A stretch of DNA of 64,000 nt, taken from NCBI RefSeq assembly GCF_015706575.1, contig NW_024037056.1, positions 124,001 to 188,000 on the forward strand. Reading direction: 5' to 3'. Made by a program: the position numbers and the translations under genes. The notes beneath the pieces were generated by a model that had not been told where the DNA came from, made no database searches, and saw nothing but the letters and a program-made list of their open reading frames with translations. This DNA comes from Patiria miniata (lineage: Eukaryota > Echinodermata > Asteroidea > Valvatida > Asterinidae). Positions within the stretch are counted from its first letter, which is position 1; each line of letters begins with the position of its first letter. Positions 14,015 to 29,580 of this stretch are shown piece by piece.

Positions 14015-14201
14015 GTTTATGGTGCAAATCGAGGACAATGATTAAGTGAAGCATCATTGAGTAATTGAGGACAGGAACCAACTCGAGGACGACCTTGATT
14101 CGAAAACGTGTACAAAACCAACGAGAGCTGTTGCAAAAAATAATAATAACTAAAGATCGATGATGAGGAGCAATAGAAAATCCTCGATTTACACCATAAA
14201 C
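14015..14201. repeat. Inverted repeat, 21 bp arms
   Basis: The left arm (14015-14035, gtttatggtgcaaatcgagg and one more base) and the reverse complement of 14181-14201 differ at one base. The word gagct occurs outside both arms. Around it, 14108-14130 and 14288-14310 share cgtgtacaaaac followed by a similar tail, so the area from about 13990 to 14360 looks like a locally duplicated and inverted patch. No coding potential is visible. Confidence 0.7.
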
Positions 14202-16589
14202 AAACCTGAGCTCGTTTTGGCATTCAATAGGGGACGTTGAACAATAGAGGACAATAAGGTCCACAATTTCCGAAGGTCCACAATTGAAGATCGTGTACAA
14301 AACATATGAGAGGTCTTCCTAAAAGTTAGAGCACAAACAAAAGAGGGACAATAGGGGTTCCACGATTGCAGGTACATACACACTTGACTTGGGTGTGTGT
14401 ATGGGTGTACAAGCACTACATTCACTGTGTGGACTTCCGAACAAAAGAGCTAGGTCCACATAAACCAGGTAGCAGCGACGTTGTGTGGTCAGTGGACTTG
14501 CCCACGTCCACACAGTGTTTCCCCCCTCTCAGAAAAACAGGTTTAGAAGCATTTTTGGTTTAGGTTTATCCGTGGCAAAATGAAGAGAAACACTAAAGGG
14601 AATCATTGAGAAAAAAAAATGGGTTGAAAGAATTTTCACAGTTTGAGTAAAATGAATTGTTTTCACTGTTTTTTTTTTTACTACACAATAACAAAAGAAT
14701 GTCCACACTACATAGTAACGTAAAACATGTATGGGTGTATGTGTGTGTGTGTGTGTGTGGGGGGGGGGGGCATTTCCAAGCCAAGCAAGGCTTTTTTTCA
14801 TAATTCTGAAAACGGAAGTGATATGATATGAATTTAATATGCCGACTGTATTTATACCCTCTGCATCTAATGTAGCCTATCCATGTGGTTATGGTAATGT
14901 TCAACTGTCCTGGTAATAATGAAGGGAAAATGAACCTTCACAGTGAACCTAATCATGTGTGTACACTAACTCGGTTTGCAACATACATGTACTGTGGGGG
15001 AAACGACGCGTATATTAGAATCACACTATTGAATACGACTGTCGCTTTCGTTTGTTTGTATGAGATTTATATGGTTTATAACCTAACAAATATTATGTCG
15101 TTCCTGTGGAAGCCTTTGTCTACACAAAACAGAGATCTTACAGTGGATGGAGAGTAGAAGAATATAGTGCAGTTACCTTGCAAAGAACAATAATCTGATT
15201 TCTTCGCGAAAATAATTTTTCAGCAGATGAAAAAAGCTTGGTGACAGGGTCATTAGTGCACGATGTATTTGACAGAATCGTACTACGTGACTGGGAAACT
15301 GTTTTTAGGAAAAACTGTTACCAGACCGGCCGTATTCTATCTCTCGACTTCAGTGTCATCTTCCTCCAATCAGCGTCGCTGTTTTCAAGGGGATATGACC
15401 TTTGACCCGTGCCTGCGTCTGGTTCCCACAGTACAAGGCAACGCTAGAGCGGGCGTCTCAGAATAAACATTATCGACACCAGACTGAACAACCGCAGGCC
15501 TACAGGAAGTTATATTTTAATGTCCTTTTAGTATTGCAAAAAAAATCATGAAACGCCATTAAACGCCATTCGGTTGATTTTATTTGTGGTGGTGTGTGGG
15601 CCGATATGTACACATTATTGGAACTCATTTCAGGATGGATTAAAGCATTTATATTGATAAATAAGGAGTGTAAACAATTTGTGTACATATGTTGAGTACT
15701 TTGCAGCTGCACTCTTCCCCTAAGAATGCAAACTCTTTAAAGATTAAAGTAGGCTTTAGGTCGCAAGTAGCTTTAGACTTTGCCCCCGTAATGCCATATA
15801 CACATTTTACATTAAATTTGGGAGAGACGGCAGTAAAATAGTAAAATGATATCGAGTATTAAAAGCTTTAAGAGATGGGATACATAGCCCCGAAATTCAA
15901 CATTGTGGTCAATAATTAATATAAGATGGCTCAGGTTAGAACATTAACGGTCGCATATGGAGAACTAGGGAGCATTTGCTCACTCGCCACTAGTGGAGCT
16001 CTGTTTACGTGGGAAGACTGGCTCATGTCTAGGCGCTCTGAGCAAACTTTCGTTAATATGCGGAAAGTGTGTTGGTTAAACTTACTTCCTCGCATCGCAT
16101 CATAAAATACAGATTTTCCTCTTTCACATGAATATAATTTCTTTATGATTAAAGGCGAATAATTATGTGCACTTTTTCATTGAAAAACGGGCAACTCAGT
16201 GAAAATTTCGCGTTTCCTATGGAGGTCACGGCACATTTCCCCGATTTTTGAGGGTGCGGGTTTACTTCTTCGAACAGCACACGTGTGAACCCGGTCGCAT
16301 ACAATTACCTCGCACGGTTTCTGAAAGATAACACAATAAGCTTTCCATTCGTGTAACAACCGTTTAGATTGGTTGAGGAGAACAAGGGGCACTTTTCTTG
16401 TCAAATCAGACATCGCTTTTGTTCTGAGGATCGACCTGCTGTTTATGTATAGTCCGGCTACGCAGTGGGGCTATGCAGGTCGCCGGGTCAATGCACCGTT
16501 GTGTGTGACCGCAGAGCATGCAGGGCTTTGATTTTCTGCACATATGGGTGGCAAAGTTCTCCATATGGATGACTCGACAGTTAGCCATC
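14202..16589. other. Non-coding stretch
   Basis: No gene is supported. It contains the (GT)n/G12 tract at 14741-14770. A slightly more CG-rich patch at about 15330-15470 includes ccaatcag but has no visible exon. Several short open frames lie here; none has a recognisable motif. Confidence 0.6.
14741..14770. repeat. Microsatellite (GT)9 followed by G12
   Basis: Eighteen bases of alternating GT at 14741-14758 run straight into twelve G at 14759-14770. This is a simple-sequence tract prone to slippage. Confidence 0.97.
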
Positions 16590-16792
16590 TGTCAGTCAGT
16601 CATTCAGTCTGTCAGTCTGTGCATTCTTCCATGGTCTGTGAGTCAGCCAGCAAGACAAAAGACTAAGTTTAGAGAGCTTCCATCATTATAGTCAGTAACT
16701 CACTGAGTCAGTCTGTCGGTCAATGACTCAGTCAGTCATGGAAAGTCGGCTAGCCTTTTCAGCTTTGCCTGGGTCCAGCAAAAAGAAAATGA
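16590..16792 (-). repeat. Degenerate GACT-type simple repeat with a conserved flank
   Basis: From 16590 to 16740 the word gtcagtc and variants recur (gtcagtcagtcattcagtct, gagtcagtctgtcggtc). The adjacent flank at 16741-16792, read on the minus strand, carries tgctggacccaggcaaagct and then gactttcc. A similar order (tgcctgacccaaag, agctttcc, then gactgactgac) is found at 22285-22383 on the plus strand. The pair may be copies of one interspersed repeat with a variable GACT tail. Confidence 0.45.
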
Positions 16793-16992
16793 CAAGGAAC
16801 TTACCAAAGCGTTTCTTGGAGTTCTATACACACGGTATAAATAACGATGTTTTTTTGCAGTAACAGGAACCGACCGAGCTTCAGAACGTTCGCAGCCACT
16901 CAATAGTTAACTGTTCCCAAAGCGCAGCCAGTTATATCACTCGAGAGGGTCTTTGAAAAAATCCAGTCGCAACCACATTAGACCTACTCACA

Positions 16993-17048
16993 ACACGTGT
17001 AATGTATACAGTGTATACACGTGTATTTACATGTACATGTGTACATGT
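16993..17048. repeat. Cluster of short palindromes
   Basis: The cluster contains acacgtgta (16993-17001) and its exact inverse tacacgtgt (17016-17024), two copies of tgtataca between and overlapping them, and the self-complementary acatgtacatgt (17029-17040) followed by gtacatgt. It could fold or bind dimeric factors, or be a decayed simple repeat. Confidence 0.8.
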
Positions 17049-18895
17049 ATTCCAAAACTAAGTCGACACTTCTACTTCTCGCAAGTCATGCACCAAACAC
17101 ATGCACATGCATTCATCACCCCCGAATTTCAGGGAACAACCATTCTAAAAATTTTCCCCAACATGGTTTTCAACCCTATGATCGACGTAGCAACATGAAA
17201 AGACCGTGGACCTTTCCACCTCGCACGCAGAGTAATTGCCCTTGGGCGATACAGAATTAGTGAAGATCATGCGTAACCGAACGAAAACGCAACAATGGTG
17301 GTAGTCGCAGCATTGTTCAATGTATAGTATCGTTTCTGTGCCCGTGACGTTGGTGCTGGTGGTTTTTACTATTCAAGGCCAGACCGTACAACACGCAGCG
17401 GAACCAGGAGACGTTATCTAATGAACGCACCGCCAAAAAGGCGGCTTGAATGTTTCCGGTTGACCCCATTTTTTACAGGATGTACATTTTTCATTCGAAA
17501 AATAGAAATGCACATCTTGACTCATACCTGTTAGAAAATTCCACAATATGGATATTTTTGTATAAATTCTGACAATTAACAAGCTTTTCAAGGTACATTA
17601 TACTCTTAAGTGGTCCAAGCAACGCATTTTTCATAGGAACCCATTTCGTGCAACTTTCTACTCCTCTTAAAATATGTGAAAACTACCTGACATCACTTTT
17701 TGGTAAAATTTATTGAAAACTGCACTTTTTTAAACATTTCTTAAAATGTTCATGCCTTTCCAATTCCGGACAACTGAGGGCGTTGTTGCTCTGATGCCAC
17801 GCCAGGAAGACATTTGAGTTTAGGGGTTTTCAGTTCAAATTGTGAACCCAAAATTAGCTCATTGAAAAATATTTGTGAGAAAGGGTTCATTGGCGTATTG
17901 CCATGTACTGCACGAATTATCAAGGAAAACAAAAATTACGCCAGCAGAATATCACAATTCCAGCAACTGTTTGTACTGAAATAGCTGTAACATTGAGGTT
18001 TCTGCCCGGAATGACATCACAGTTTTGCTCATGAATGTGGAAATTCGTATGAGCATAAAAACCCAATGGGCACCAAATTACCAAATGTATTAAAACAAAA
18101 ATTTAAAATAAGGTTAAATGGGACAGAAAGGTGTATTTTCCAGGATTGCATTAAACACACCTTTTCTTTGCATGGGCCTTAAAGTTCTGGTACAGTTTTT
18201 TATTTTACATGTACTCTCTAATTTCCTTATGGGAATTTTTTTTAAAGGATCAGAAGATTTGGAATGAAAATCGTTCTAATTTTAGATGAGAATATTTCAC
18301 TGTGAATCGTCTCAGTCGGACGGATGGAGTAAATAAGGGAGTAGACAAAGTTGTCTGGATACAATTATGTATACAAGATATCTATAAAATGCAGCCATGG
18401 CCGTAAATAAAAGTTGGTTACAAATACAATACGTGCGCTACACGCCACGGCACTAATAAATCTTTTGTGTGCTGAATAATTGAGTTCAGCAATGGTTTAT
18501 CTGACATTGGCATTGTATCATAGAGCAAGGAGCAGACGTTTTATTCATAACGGCATATCTTCACGGCTGGACTCGTGAAAGGAATTCTGGCTTCAGTGTC
18601 GAGGAGTGTGTGGGCCGGACATGGCTTTTGTGTTATATACATTCCTGGCTTATGATTAGCAATTTAGCAATGCTCAGTGGTACGGTGCATTGGGACCTCT
18701 CGCAAGACTAAGTAGGCTTATATTAAGCAGATTAGTGCGTGCTGACAGGAACACTACGCTATCACTAATGACCACATACAAAGGAATGAGCTACTACTCC
18801 CATCCTTGAAAGGGGCTTCAGAAACACACAAGATGTAGGGTGTTCCTACAAGGAGATGCTGAACAGTGAACCGCGATGGGAATTATACAGACGTC
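17049..18895. other. Non-coding stretch
   Basis: No gene, RNA gene or clear mobile element is supported. The part from about 17480 to 18340 is AT-rich, with repeated short words such as aaaggtgt and acaccttt around 18131-18170. It may be an old interspersed repeat, but I find no ends. Confidence 0.5.
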
Positions 18896-19035
18896 GACCT
18901 CATGCGTGGCAGCCATCTTAGAGGGCAATGCCTTTGCTTTGATGGAATACGCATGCGTGAGTCTTTCGTGCATTCACTGTAACTTAATTCAAATATCAAT
19001 TGTTGCCCTCTAAGATTGCCGTCACGCATAAGGTC
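18896..19035. repeat. Inverted repeat, 33 bp arms, 29 of 33 matching
   Basis: The left arm is at 18896-18928 (gacctcatgcgtggcagcc onward). The right arm at 19003-19035 is its reverse complement with four mismatches. Both contain atcttagagggcaa. The spacer is 74 bases. A related word, ggcagccatctt, recurs at 19377-19388. It may be a small foldback element. Confidence 0.75.
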
Positions 19036-19121
19036 CTTAAGTTTAGAGAACGTTGGAAAGTGTTCCGCAACAAAAACGTCTAATGTGTGTCTCTGCCACG
19101 TAGGTGCAGTGCAATTGGCCA

Positions 19122-19141
19122 TTTTTTTTTGGGGGGGGGGG
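19122..19141. repeat. Homopolymer tract T9 G11
   Basis: Nine T (19122-19130) are followed directly by eleven G (19131-19141). The assembled lengths of such tracts are unreliable. Confidence 0.95.
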
Positions 19142-22100
19142 CAATGTGGGCGCCATTTTGTAGGTGCAAACACTAGCAAAATTCCGTTCATTAAAGTCCT
19201 TTTAGTACCTTTAATTTAATATTAAAATTAAAGACCAAAAAATATAATATTTGAATTATACAAAAGTGTAAACTGCGTCAATGACCTCGGATTCACTACA
19301 CACAAAATGGCGTGTTAGTACAGCGCCCTCATTGCTCGAAATTCAGGACTACATATGGACCATGTAGGCCTAGAAGGCAGCCATCTTGAAGGGAAATTTT
19401 CGAAGTAAGAATCTGTCTTTACTCAAAACGTGACCTACAACAAGTGAACAAATTTCTATGTAATCAAAACTGACACAAATAGGGAGAGTATCAAAAATCA
19501 TTGTCATTTGTTGAAAATATGTGTGTACTGTGTTGGCAGTCCCAACTTGGAAAGCTATGTTTGATGAAATATGAGTTCTGGATCCTTCGTCTTGTCGTAA
19601 AACAGGCAAGACAGCCCCTGTGTTTCCATCGAAACAAAGGCAAGACAAGACAGCACCTTTAATAAGCAGACTTTTCAAATACCAGGGGTCATGGTCATAG
19701 GAATAGACACATCAGATGCATTGTAATCACTGTAAATAATTGACTTGCAAGGGTTACTAATAGTCAGCCGAACGTAAAAGGTCATTATTACACAATGCAC
19801 TTTGTAAAAAAAAAGGTCACTCCACTCAACTGTTATGTATCTTTGTATATGCTCCAAGATTTTTTTAATTTTTTTTTTGGTAGGGTTGTTTCATGCGGCG
19901 AAGCGCATCATTTTTTCCCACGCAGACCATCAAGTTACAATAAGTATTTAACTGCCAGCTCTAATGGGCAATATATTTATTTGATGCATTTGATTTCATT
20001 AAATTGGCATATCAAGACGGTGTAATTGAGTCATTTCAAAACCAATCGGTCTCCATTTCTAACCTGATGTTTTGCAGATTAAACCATGAAGATTATGCAG
20101 GGCATGGGGTTTCGATCCTGCAGAATATAGTAAGTGGGAAAGTTGCCGAGATCGCTTGGACAACATGCAGAGAAAAGAAAACCAAATGAAAATACAGGTA
20201 AGAGCGACAGCGGAACACAATTAAGAATGACGCACCGCCATGTTTCTTTTTTTAAAATACAAGTTGTCTTTCGATTGTGCTATGTTTACATGCTTATAAA
20301 TCAAAAGGTGAAACGTCACTTAAAACACCTAAAGGATAATTTTCTTTTCATGCATTTTTTGTTCGTTTCCAATAATAACACCACTCAAAATCCACAGTAG
20401 AACGTTCAAAACCTAAGCTGTAGAAGTATCAGCTCAGTAGATATTACAGTTTTCTGGGGGAAAAAACAGTGAACAAAACATGCACAACCTTTCGATCACG
20501 AAACAGGATTTTTCGGCGTCAATCACACTCTATATTTCCAAAAGCATCAGTCAATAATAGACTGATCGTTGGAAATCACCTACATTTCTTAATTTCTTCT
20601 AAATGACAGCAAGCCAGACGGATGAGTTACACTGGGTGTTTAGAACCAGTACCTATCTTCAATCCAAGAAATCTTTTTGATAATAATTCCGAAGGTTAAT
20701 TTTTGGATAAATGCAAGACGCTTTTATGTCTTTCAGACTCACTTCGTCGGTTTGCCATTGGCACGTCCAAGGCCAAGGTTGAACCCATTTACAGTCGTTG
20801 TTAGTTTATGGCCATGCGCGCCAGTAACGGGTAATTGCCAGGGTCGTTAAGATAATTCCCGAGACAACAAGAAATAATTGATCGGCTGTTTGCGCTTGAT
20901 TACTCCAGTAGGTCTATTATTCTCATGCGCAATTATACAACAAAAAGGGCCATTAAATTACACATAATTATGTGCAAATATTCACTTCCTTAATTTTTCG
21001 GCAGTAATGAGACACTTGTTCTGGTTTCAATTAAAGCATGGAGCTTTTAAACAGTAGCTCATTGATTCAATTGAAAAGTTCTCTTTTCACTTTTCTTTGC
21101 TCACGTCATCTCCTTGAAATGTTAATAAGGGAATAAATGCGTGCTTGGCCGGTTTTAAACACTATGTTCAAGACCGTTTGGAGTCTGGATGCTGGTATTT
21201 ACCCGAGCTGGTGAAAATATCAAAAAGTTTCGGTCCAAAAGTCAAAATAAGTAAAAAATTATACATTTCCAACGATTTTGTTTATCAATTTTACTTCATA
21301 TTTTTCACACAAAAAAACACTCTTTCTATATTGTGGTATGTCCCTATACAACATACCTTGTATTGAGACTGGCGCGCACGTCGCGCGTACTGCGCGAATA
21401 GCTCATTGTAGTGGTTGGTCATAGACTCATTTTCATGCACAAATAAACTAACAAAGATATACGGAAGGAATTGAATTCGTGGTAAAAAAACCAAAAAACA
21501 ACAGTACAATGTATTCGATGGTTCTATAATTTCCTTCATTATAATGCATTATAATGCACCTTTCTACAACATTCCATAGAAATCAAAGGCATGCAATATA
21601 TGATTTTATGGGGAAAACATATTAATCTCCGACCAAAAGGGAGATAATTATTATATTTTTGTTTTTGAAAAAAAACCCAGCCTACTTCACACTACCGTTT
21701 ACTATCAAGTATGAAACACACTCGAATACTGAAATACAATTACATGTATAGACCTTATTGAAGAGGAAGCCATTTTGGATCGTGTTCCCCGAATCCATTT
21801 TATAAATTGTATACTGTTGAATGGGACGGTACCAGACTGTTTTATGATTGGAGTGCATTTCAAGCCTCACTTTCTTTCCTTTTTTTAAAATGTGGCTTAA
21901 AGTATTATATGTTTTATCACCAAATTTTAATTATTCACCACAGCAGACTGGTTTTAATTTGAAACTGTTTATTTCAATGCTTTTATTTCTACTCACGAGT
22001 TCAATAAATGAAGAGTTTACCTTAATTCGATATGGCCAACTCGTGAATAAAAACAGTCTGTTTTGATAAATTTTGAAATTTTTATAAATTATTTATAGTC

Positions 22101-22284
22101 GCAGGCCTCTATTAATCCTATTAATTCATAATCTGAGTATGACTCAATCGGTCGTTTGTCATAGACCAAAGTTAGCATTCGATGTCTCATTGAAAAGATA
22201 ATGCTCGAAAAAAAAATCACTTTAATTGAAAGTTTCTTATTTTAGGGTGTGACATTATCCCTCCAAATGGGTATTGTTATCAAG
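19142..22284. other. Non-coding stretch
   Basis: No gene is supported. Open frames of 60-100 codons occur on both strands but lack motifs, exon-like borders or compositional bias. A small CG-rich patch (ggcgcgcacgtcgcgcgtac) lies near 21371. Confidence 0.55.
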
Positions 22285-22383
22285 GTTTTTTGCCTGACCC
22301 AAAGGGCCAGCTTTCCGTCCTGAGTCTCTGACTGACTGACTCTTAGACTAACTGCCTGACTGACTGATTGAGTCACTGAGTAA
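22285..22383 (+). repeat. Interspersed repeat with GACT tail, second copy
   Basis: This copy has tttttttgcctgaccc, then agctttcc, then a run of gactgactgactc variants ending near 22383. The order resembles the minus-strand reading of 16590-16792. Only short words match, so common origin is tentative. Confidence 0.4.
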
Positions 22384-22488
22384 TCGTGATTTATAAATAA
22401 TGGCATAAAGTGAGACTTTTGAATCCAGGTCGATACGGCATCAGAATCGCTTAACTTGTGGCTGTGTTCAGAACACTTCGCACATGAC

Positions 22489-23826
22489 CTAGTTGTGTTT
22501 TGTTTCTCCTGGTAGCGGTCGCTTCAAGAAAGCCTGCATTCTCACATCCAGTTTTTGATCCGTGATGGCGAGAGCTCGGTGCAACTTTCGTGCCCCACCC
22601 GCAGTGTGGGGCCGCAACGGCAGCAGCACTGAAACCTCCTCACCGCTTGAAGGCGAGTCAAGATCGCTTATGCCGTAGGCTTTGGACCTTATGGCATCGT
22701 TCATAAACTCTGCGTGGCTCATCGCTGAGATCTTCCTCACGCGCGGGACCACAGAGTTGGGTCGAAGGAGTTTGTCCGGGGTGGACGCGGAGCAAGGCCC
22801 GATCGCATCGGCAGGAGGCCGGCCGGTGACGGTACTACTGGACCGCTGGCGTCTCTGTTGAGGGACTCCCGGACTGAGTAAGAGGACTGGCTTCATTCCA
22901 AGCTTCTCCGCGCGGGTCAAAAGCCGGGGCTTGTATGGCTGTCTTGGAGAATCCTCTTTTGTCTCATGATCTGCTTGAGGTATTTCACTGCGAGGACTCC
23001 CTGGTGCATTCTCAGTATCTTCCTGAGATGGTTTCGGTACTTCGATGGGTCGAACCGGTCGTCTCGTTCCGCGCGGGACTCGCACCGATGGCTCTTGGTA
23101 TTGAGAAATATTGACGGGAAGTAAGGGAGAGGTTTTGGTCTTATCCTTTTGTGAAGCTGTTTCATTCTTGTGAACGTCGACAGAAGAGCTCTCGTTGCTC
23201 GAAATGGTGGAGTCAGGTGGGCTTATCGTGGTCTTCTCTATGCGATGCCTCCATCGCAAAGGAGCTGATTTTGGACGCGCTGGTAGAGAAGCACGTTTTG
23301 AAATCTGGGGGGTTTTGGTGGGTACATCAGGGTCGGCGTCACTCGGCTTCGCCGGGGTGATCTTCAAATTTTGCAGGCAGTCTTCAAAGACATCATCGCT
23401 TGATTTCATATCATCTAGTCCCTCAACTCCTAGAGAGGTAACAAATGTCATGCATGCATCATGGCGCTCCACCCTGTTGTCCGCACTACCCATGGATCTA
23501 GATCTTCCCCGTACCGTGATTTTGTCGGTGTTTTCGTCGGTGCTGTTTTCACGGTCACCGGTGGAACTTTTAGCGGGCCGCCGCGGTCGGTTCTCCCGGT
23601 CCGCCAGGCAGCTGTCCCCTTCCTGCCGCTGGAGGCACGCCAGCATCTCTTGGGTGCTCAGCCTCCGACGGAACAGGTGCACCATGTTCTTGTGGGCCGC
23701 GGCCTCCATTGTCGCGAGTTGCTTCTCGAGCCGATGAGATTCCACCTTGTTGGCCTTCTCTGTGAAAACCGTGCGACTGGTCTCGAAGGAGATTTTCCTC
23801 CTTCGTGTCTTGTTTCCGACATCCAT
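22489..23826 (-). CDS. Hypothetical 445-residue, largely disordered protein
   Basis: A single open frame of 445 codons ends in TAG. The start at 23826 sits in a good Kozak context (gttgccATGG), and no longer in-frame start is visible. I do not recognise the family. Residues 1-60 are basic and likely helical (MDVGNKTRRRKISFETSRTV and beyond, with LEKQLATMEAAAHKN at 33-47). Residues 75-350 are rich in S, T, P, K, E and R, and look disordered. Short motifs RPKSAP (184-189) and RPHTAGG (405-411) resemble RPxSA/RPxTA words I associate with ciliary or sperm proteins, which is only a hint. Residues 363-386 (RKISAMSHAEFMNDAIRSK core) look ordered. There is no signal peptide or membrane segment. The region is clearly richer in G and C than its surroundings, supporting real coding. 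It could be an intronless gene or one large exon. Confidence 0.75.
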   Translation of the reverse strand: MDVGNKTRRRKISFETSRTVFTEKANKVESHRLEKQLATMEAAAHKNMVHLFRRRLSTQEMLACLQRQEGDSCLADRENRPRRPAKSSTGDRENSTDENTDKITVRGRSRSMGSADNRVERHDACMTFVTSLGVEGLDDMKSSDDVFEDCLQNLKITPAKPSDADPDVPTKTPQISKRASLPARPKSAPLRWRHRIEKTTISPPDSTISSNESSSVDVHKNETASQKDKTKTSPLLPVNISQYQEPSVRVPRGTRRPVRPIEVPKPSQEDTENAPGSPRSEIPQADHETKEDSPRQPYKPRLLTRAEKLGMKPVLLLSPGVPQQRRQRSSSTVTGRPPADAIGPCSASTPDKLLRPNSVVPRVRKISAMSHAEFMNDAIRSKAYGISDLDSPSSGEEVSVLLPLRPHTAGGARKLHRALAITDQKLDVRMQAFLKRPLPGETKHN

Positions 23827-25202
23827 GGCAACGATTGATGGTTAGAAGTTGGACAACTTAAGATATCCCTCCAAAGTTCGGTAACGGATCTTGGTTACTT
23901 ATATCCATCCTGCAACGTGCTCGTATCCATGTTTAAAATCTTATCGGCACACATCGTAAATGTATGCCTCATGTACTAAAACTTCGTTATAAAAAAGGTG
24001 CCATAGTATTTAAAAATGCTCTCTTTTGGGAAAAGTGTGTGAAAAAGGGTTCATGGTAAACTGACTTCAATGTACGACATCTTCTCTTATTAACTCCGGT
24101 TGTGATGTTTGGTAGTTGTACACTATATTTTGCCAAAGCTGTCGATCATAATGACTTTAAGGGTCACCTCGCCATCAAAATATTGCCATCCTTTATCGAG
24201 TCTGTTTGTTCAAAAACCCCGTATCTTGACTACAGCGCATAACTATAGACCGCAGCATTTGGCTTCTGAAGTGCTCGGCAAACTGGCGATGTCCTGTCAA
24301 CAGGAACCGAATGTGAATTGAACGAGCCGTGCAAACACAAACCATTTTGACCGGGGTTAATTTTATGAACTTGATTTAGGAAAATTACCCTTCAGACGAT
24401 TGGCCGGCCCAGATAAGAGCACAAAGCAGTTCAAACCGTTTGCGATAATGGCGCAATTCAATCTCTTACGAGAATTCGAAACGCTAGTTATAGAAACTTA
24501 AACGAGACGGTCTGAAGAACCATGTAACATCTCCACGACGACGCCTTTCTAAAGTACAATTATTGAGTATCAAGTAAAATAACTAGGCAACCGTCACGAC
24601 CTTGACTTTTTAACCATGTTGCATTGCCATATTTTCAGCTGTGCGGGTTAAAGTACTTCACGTTTCATAATTAAAATGATACAGTGAATTTGATTCATGA
24701 TAATGATAGGCTCTCAACAAAATAAACTCACTTAAGATGTACGTCCTTGATTATTTTATTTATAAACAAGCATAATCGAATTTGACATTTTATAAAATTG
24801 TTTTTGCGTTGGCAAAGAGTGTCATTGTAATAATAGTCACAGTGATAATAGAAAATGAAGGATTACTTTATGATCAAAAACTCACCAAGATTTATTCATC
24901 ATGCACACGTCAACACCAGAATAGACAGGCACTGTGTAAACCTTGGTATTATGACGTTTCTACAACTACAGTTTTTCAAGACTTGCGTACTTGAAACAAT
25001 CTCCTGAATGTAAAACTAGATGCTACAAAAAAATCAAAAACAAATTGTCGTTTTCAAATGCCTTTCGTACAAAGTAAAAATTGCAATGCACAGAATTACC
25101 CTAATATTTTACCATTATAAAATCTTGCCGGCAGAAAATAAAACGCTGATCATTACCAATTGACGGAAAGCCTAGCTCACTCGCTTAAACAGGCTTACGA
25201 TG
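23827..25202. other. Spacer between the two minus-strand genes
   Basis: This holds the presumed promoter and 5' region of the 445-residue gene on its left. I see no clear TATA box or other exon. The rest is AT-rich and featureless. Confidence 0.5.
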
Positions 25203-25410
25203 ATGACTTACGACTACTTGCTAAGACTTATGACGACTTGCGATGACTTATGACGACTTGCGATGACTTGTGATCACAACTCTTCTCCTTGTTTAACACA
25301 AGGGGAAGAGTTGTGATCACAACTGTTCTCCTTATTTAACACGAGGAGTCATCGCAAGTCGTCATACGTCATCGCAAGGAGTCACAAGTCACGGATTATA
25401 GTCATAAGTC
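25203..25410. mobile_element. Foldback element with long imperfect inverted arms
   Basis: The core is a 23-base arm (25269-25291), a 7-base loop (tttaaca) and a matching arm (25299-25321) with a single G-T type mismatch. Outside it, 20-base units ending gacgacttgc repeat about three times on the left (25208-25268). Their reverse complements (gtcatcgcaagtcgtcat) follow on the right (25348-25410). The segment tgtgatcacaact onward is also directly repeated at 25269 and 25312, so direct and inverted symmetry are combined. There is no open frame. It lies about 0.3 kb past the sulfotransferase stop codon. It may be a foldback MITE or a locally expanded palindrome. Confidence 0.75.
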
Positions 25411-25687
25411 CATCAAAAAACAAACAAAACACAAGGCACCAGTCTCTAGTCACAAAGTGTGAAAGGATTTCCTTAGTTCACCAGTATAAAGCTTTACTTG
25501 TGGTTGATCAATCATTAATCAAAATTATAATAAACGAGTTAAACCCGCTTAAAAACTAAGTAAACTCCTCAAGACAACGCTTTTCATTATATATAAAAAT
25601 ATAAGTAAGCCCTCGAGGAACAATATGCAAATAAGAGAAAAGCCAGAAGTGCAAAAAGCCTATCGGGCCTCTCCCTGTCTTCCTATT

Positions 25688-29580
<3,893 letters not shown>

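Noticed and set aside
16430-16510. Possible tRNA gene in the gtccggctacgcagtgggg area
   Set aside because: No B box at the right distance and no cloverleaf pairing.
23195-23838. Plus-strand frames of 180 and 125 codons opposite the 445-residue gene
   Set aside because: Shadow frames in GC-richer coding DNA; the minus-strand frame is much longer and better formed.
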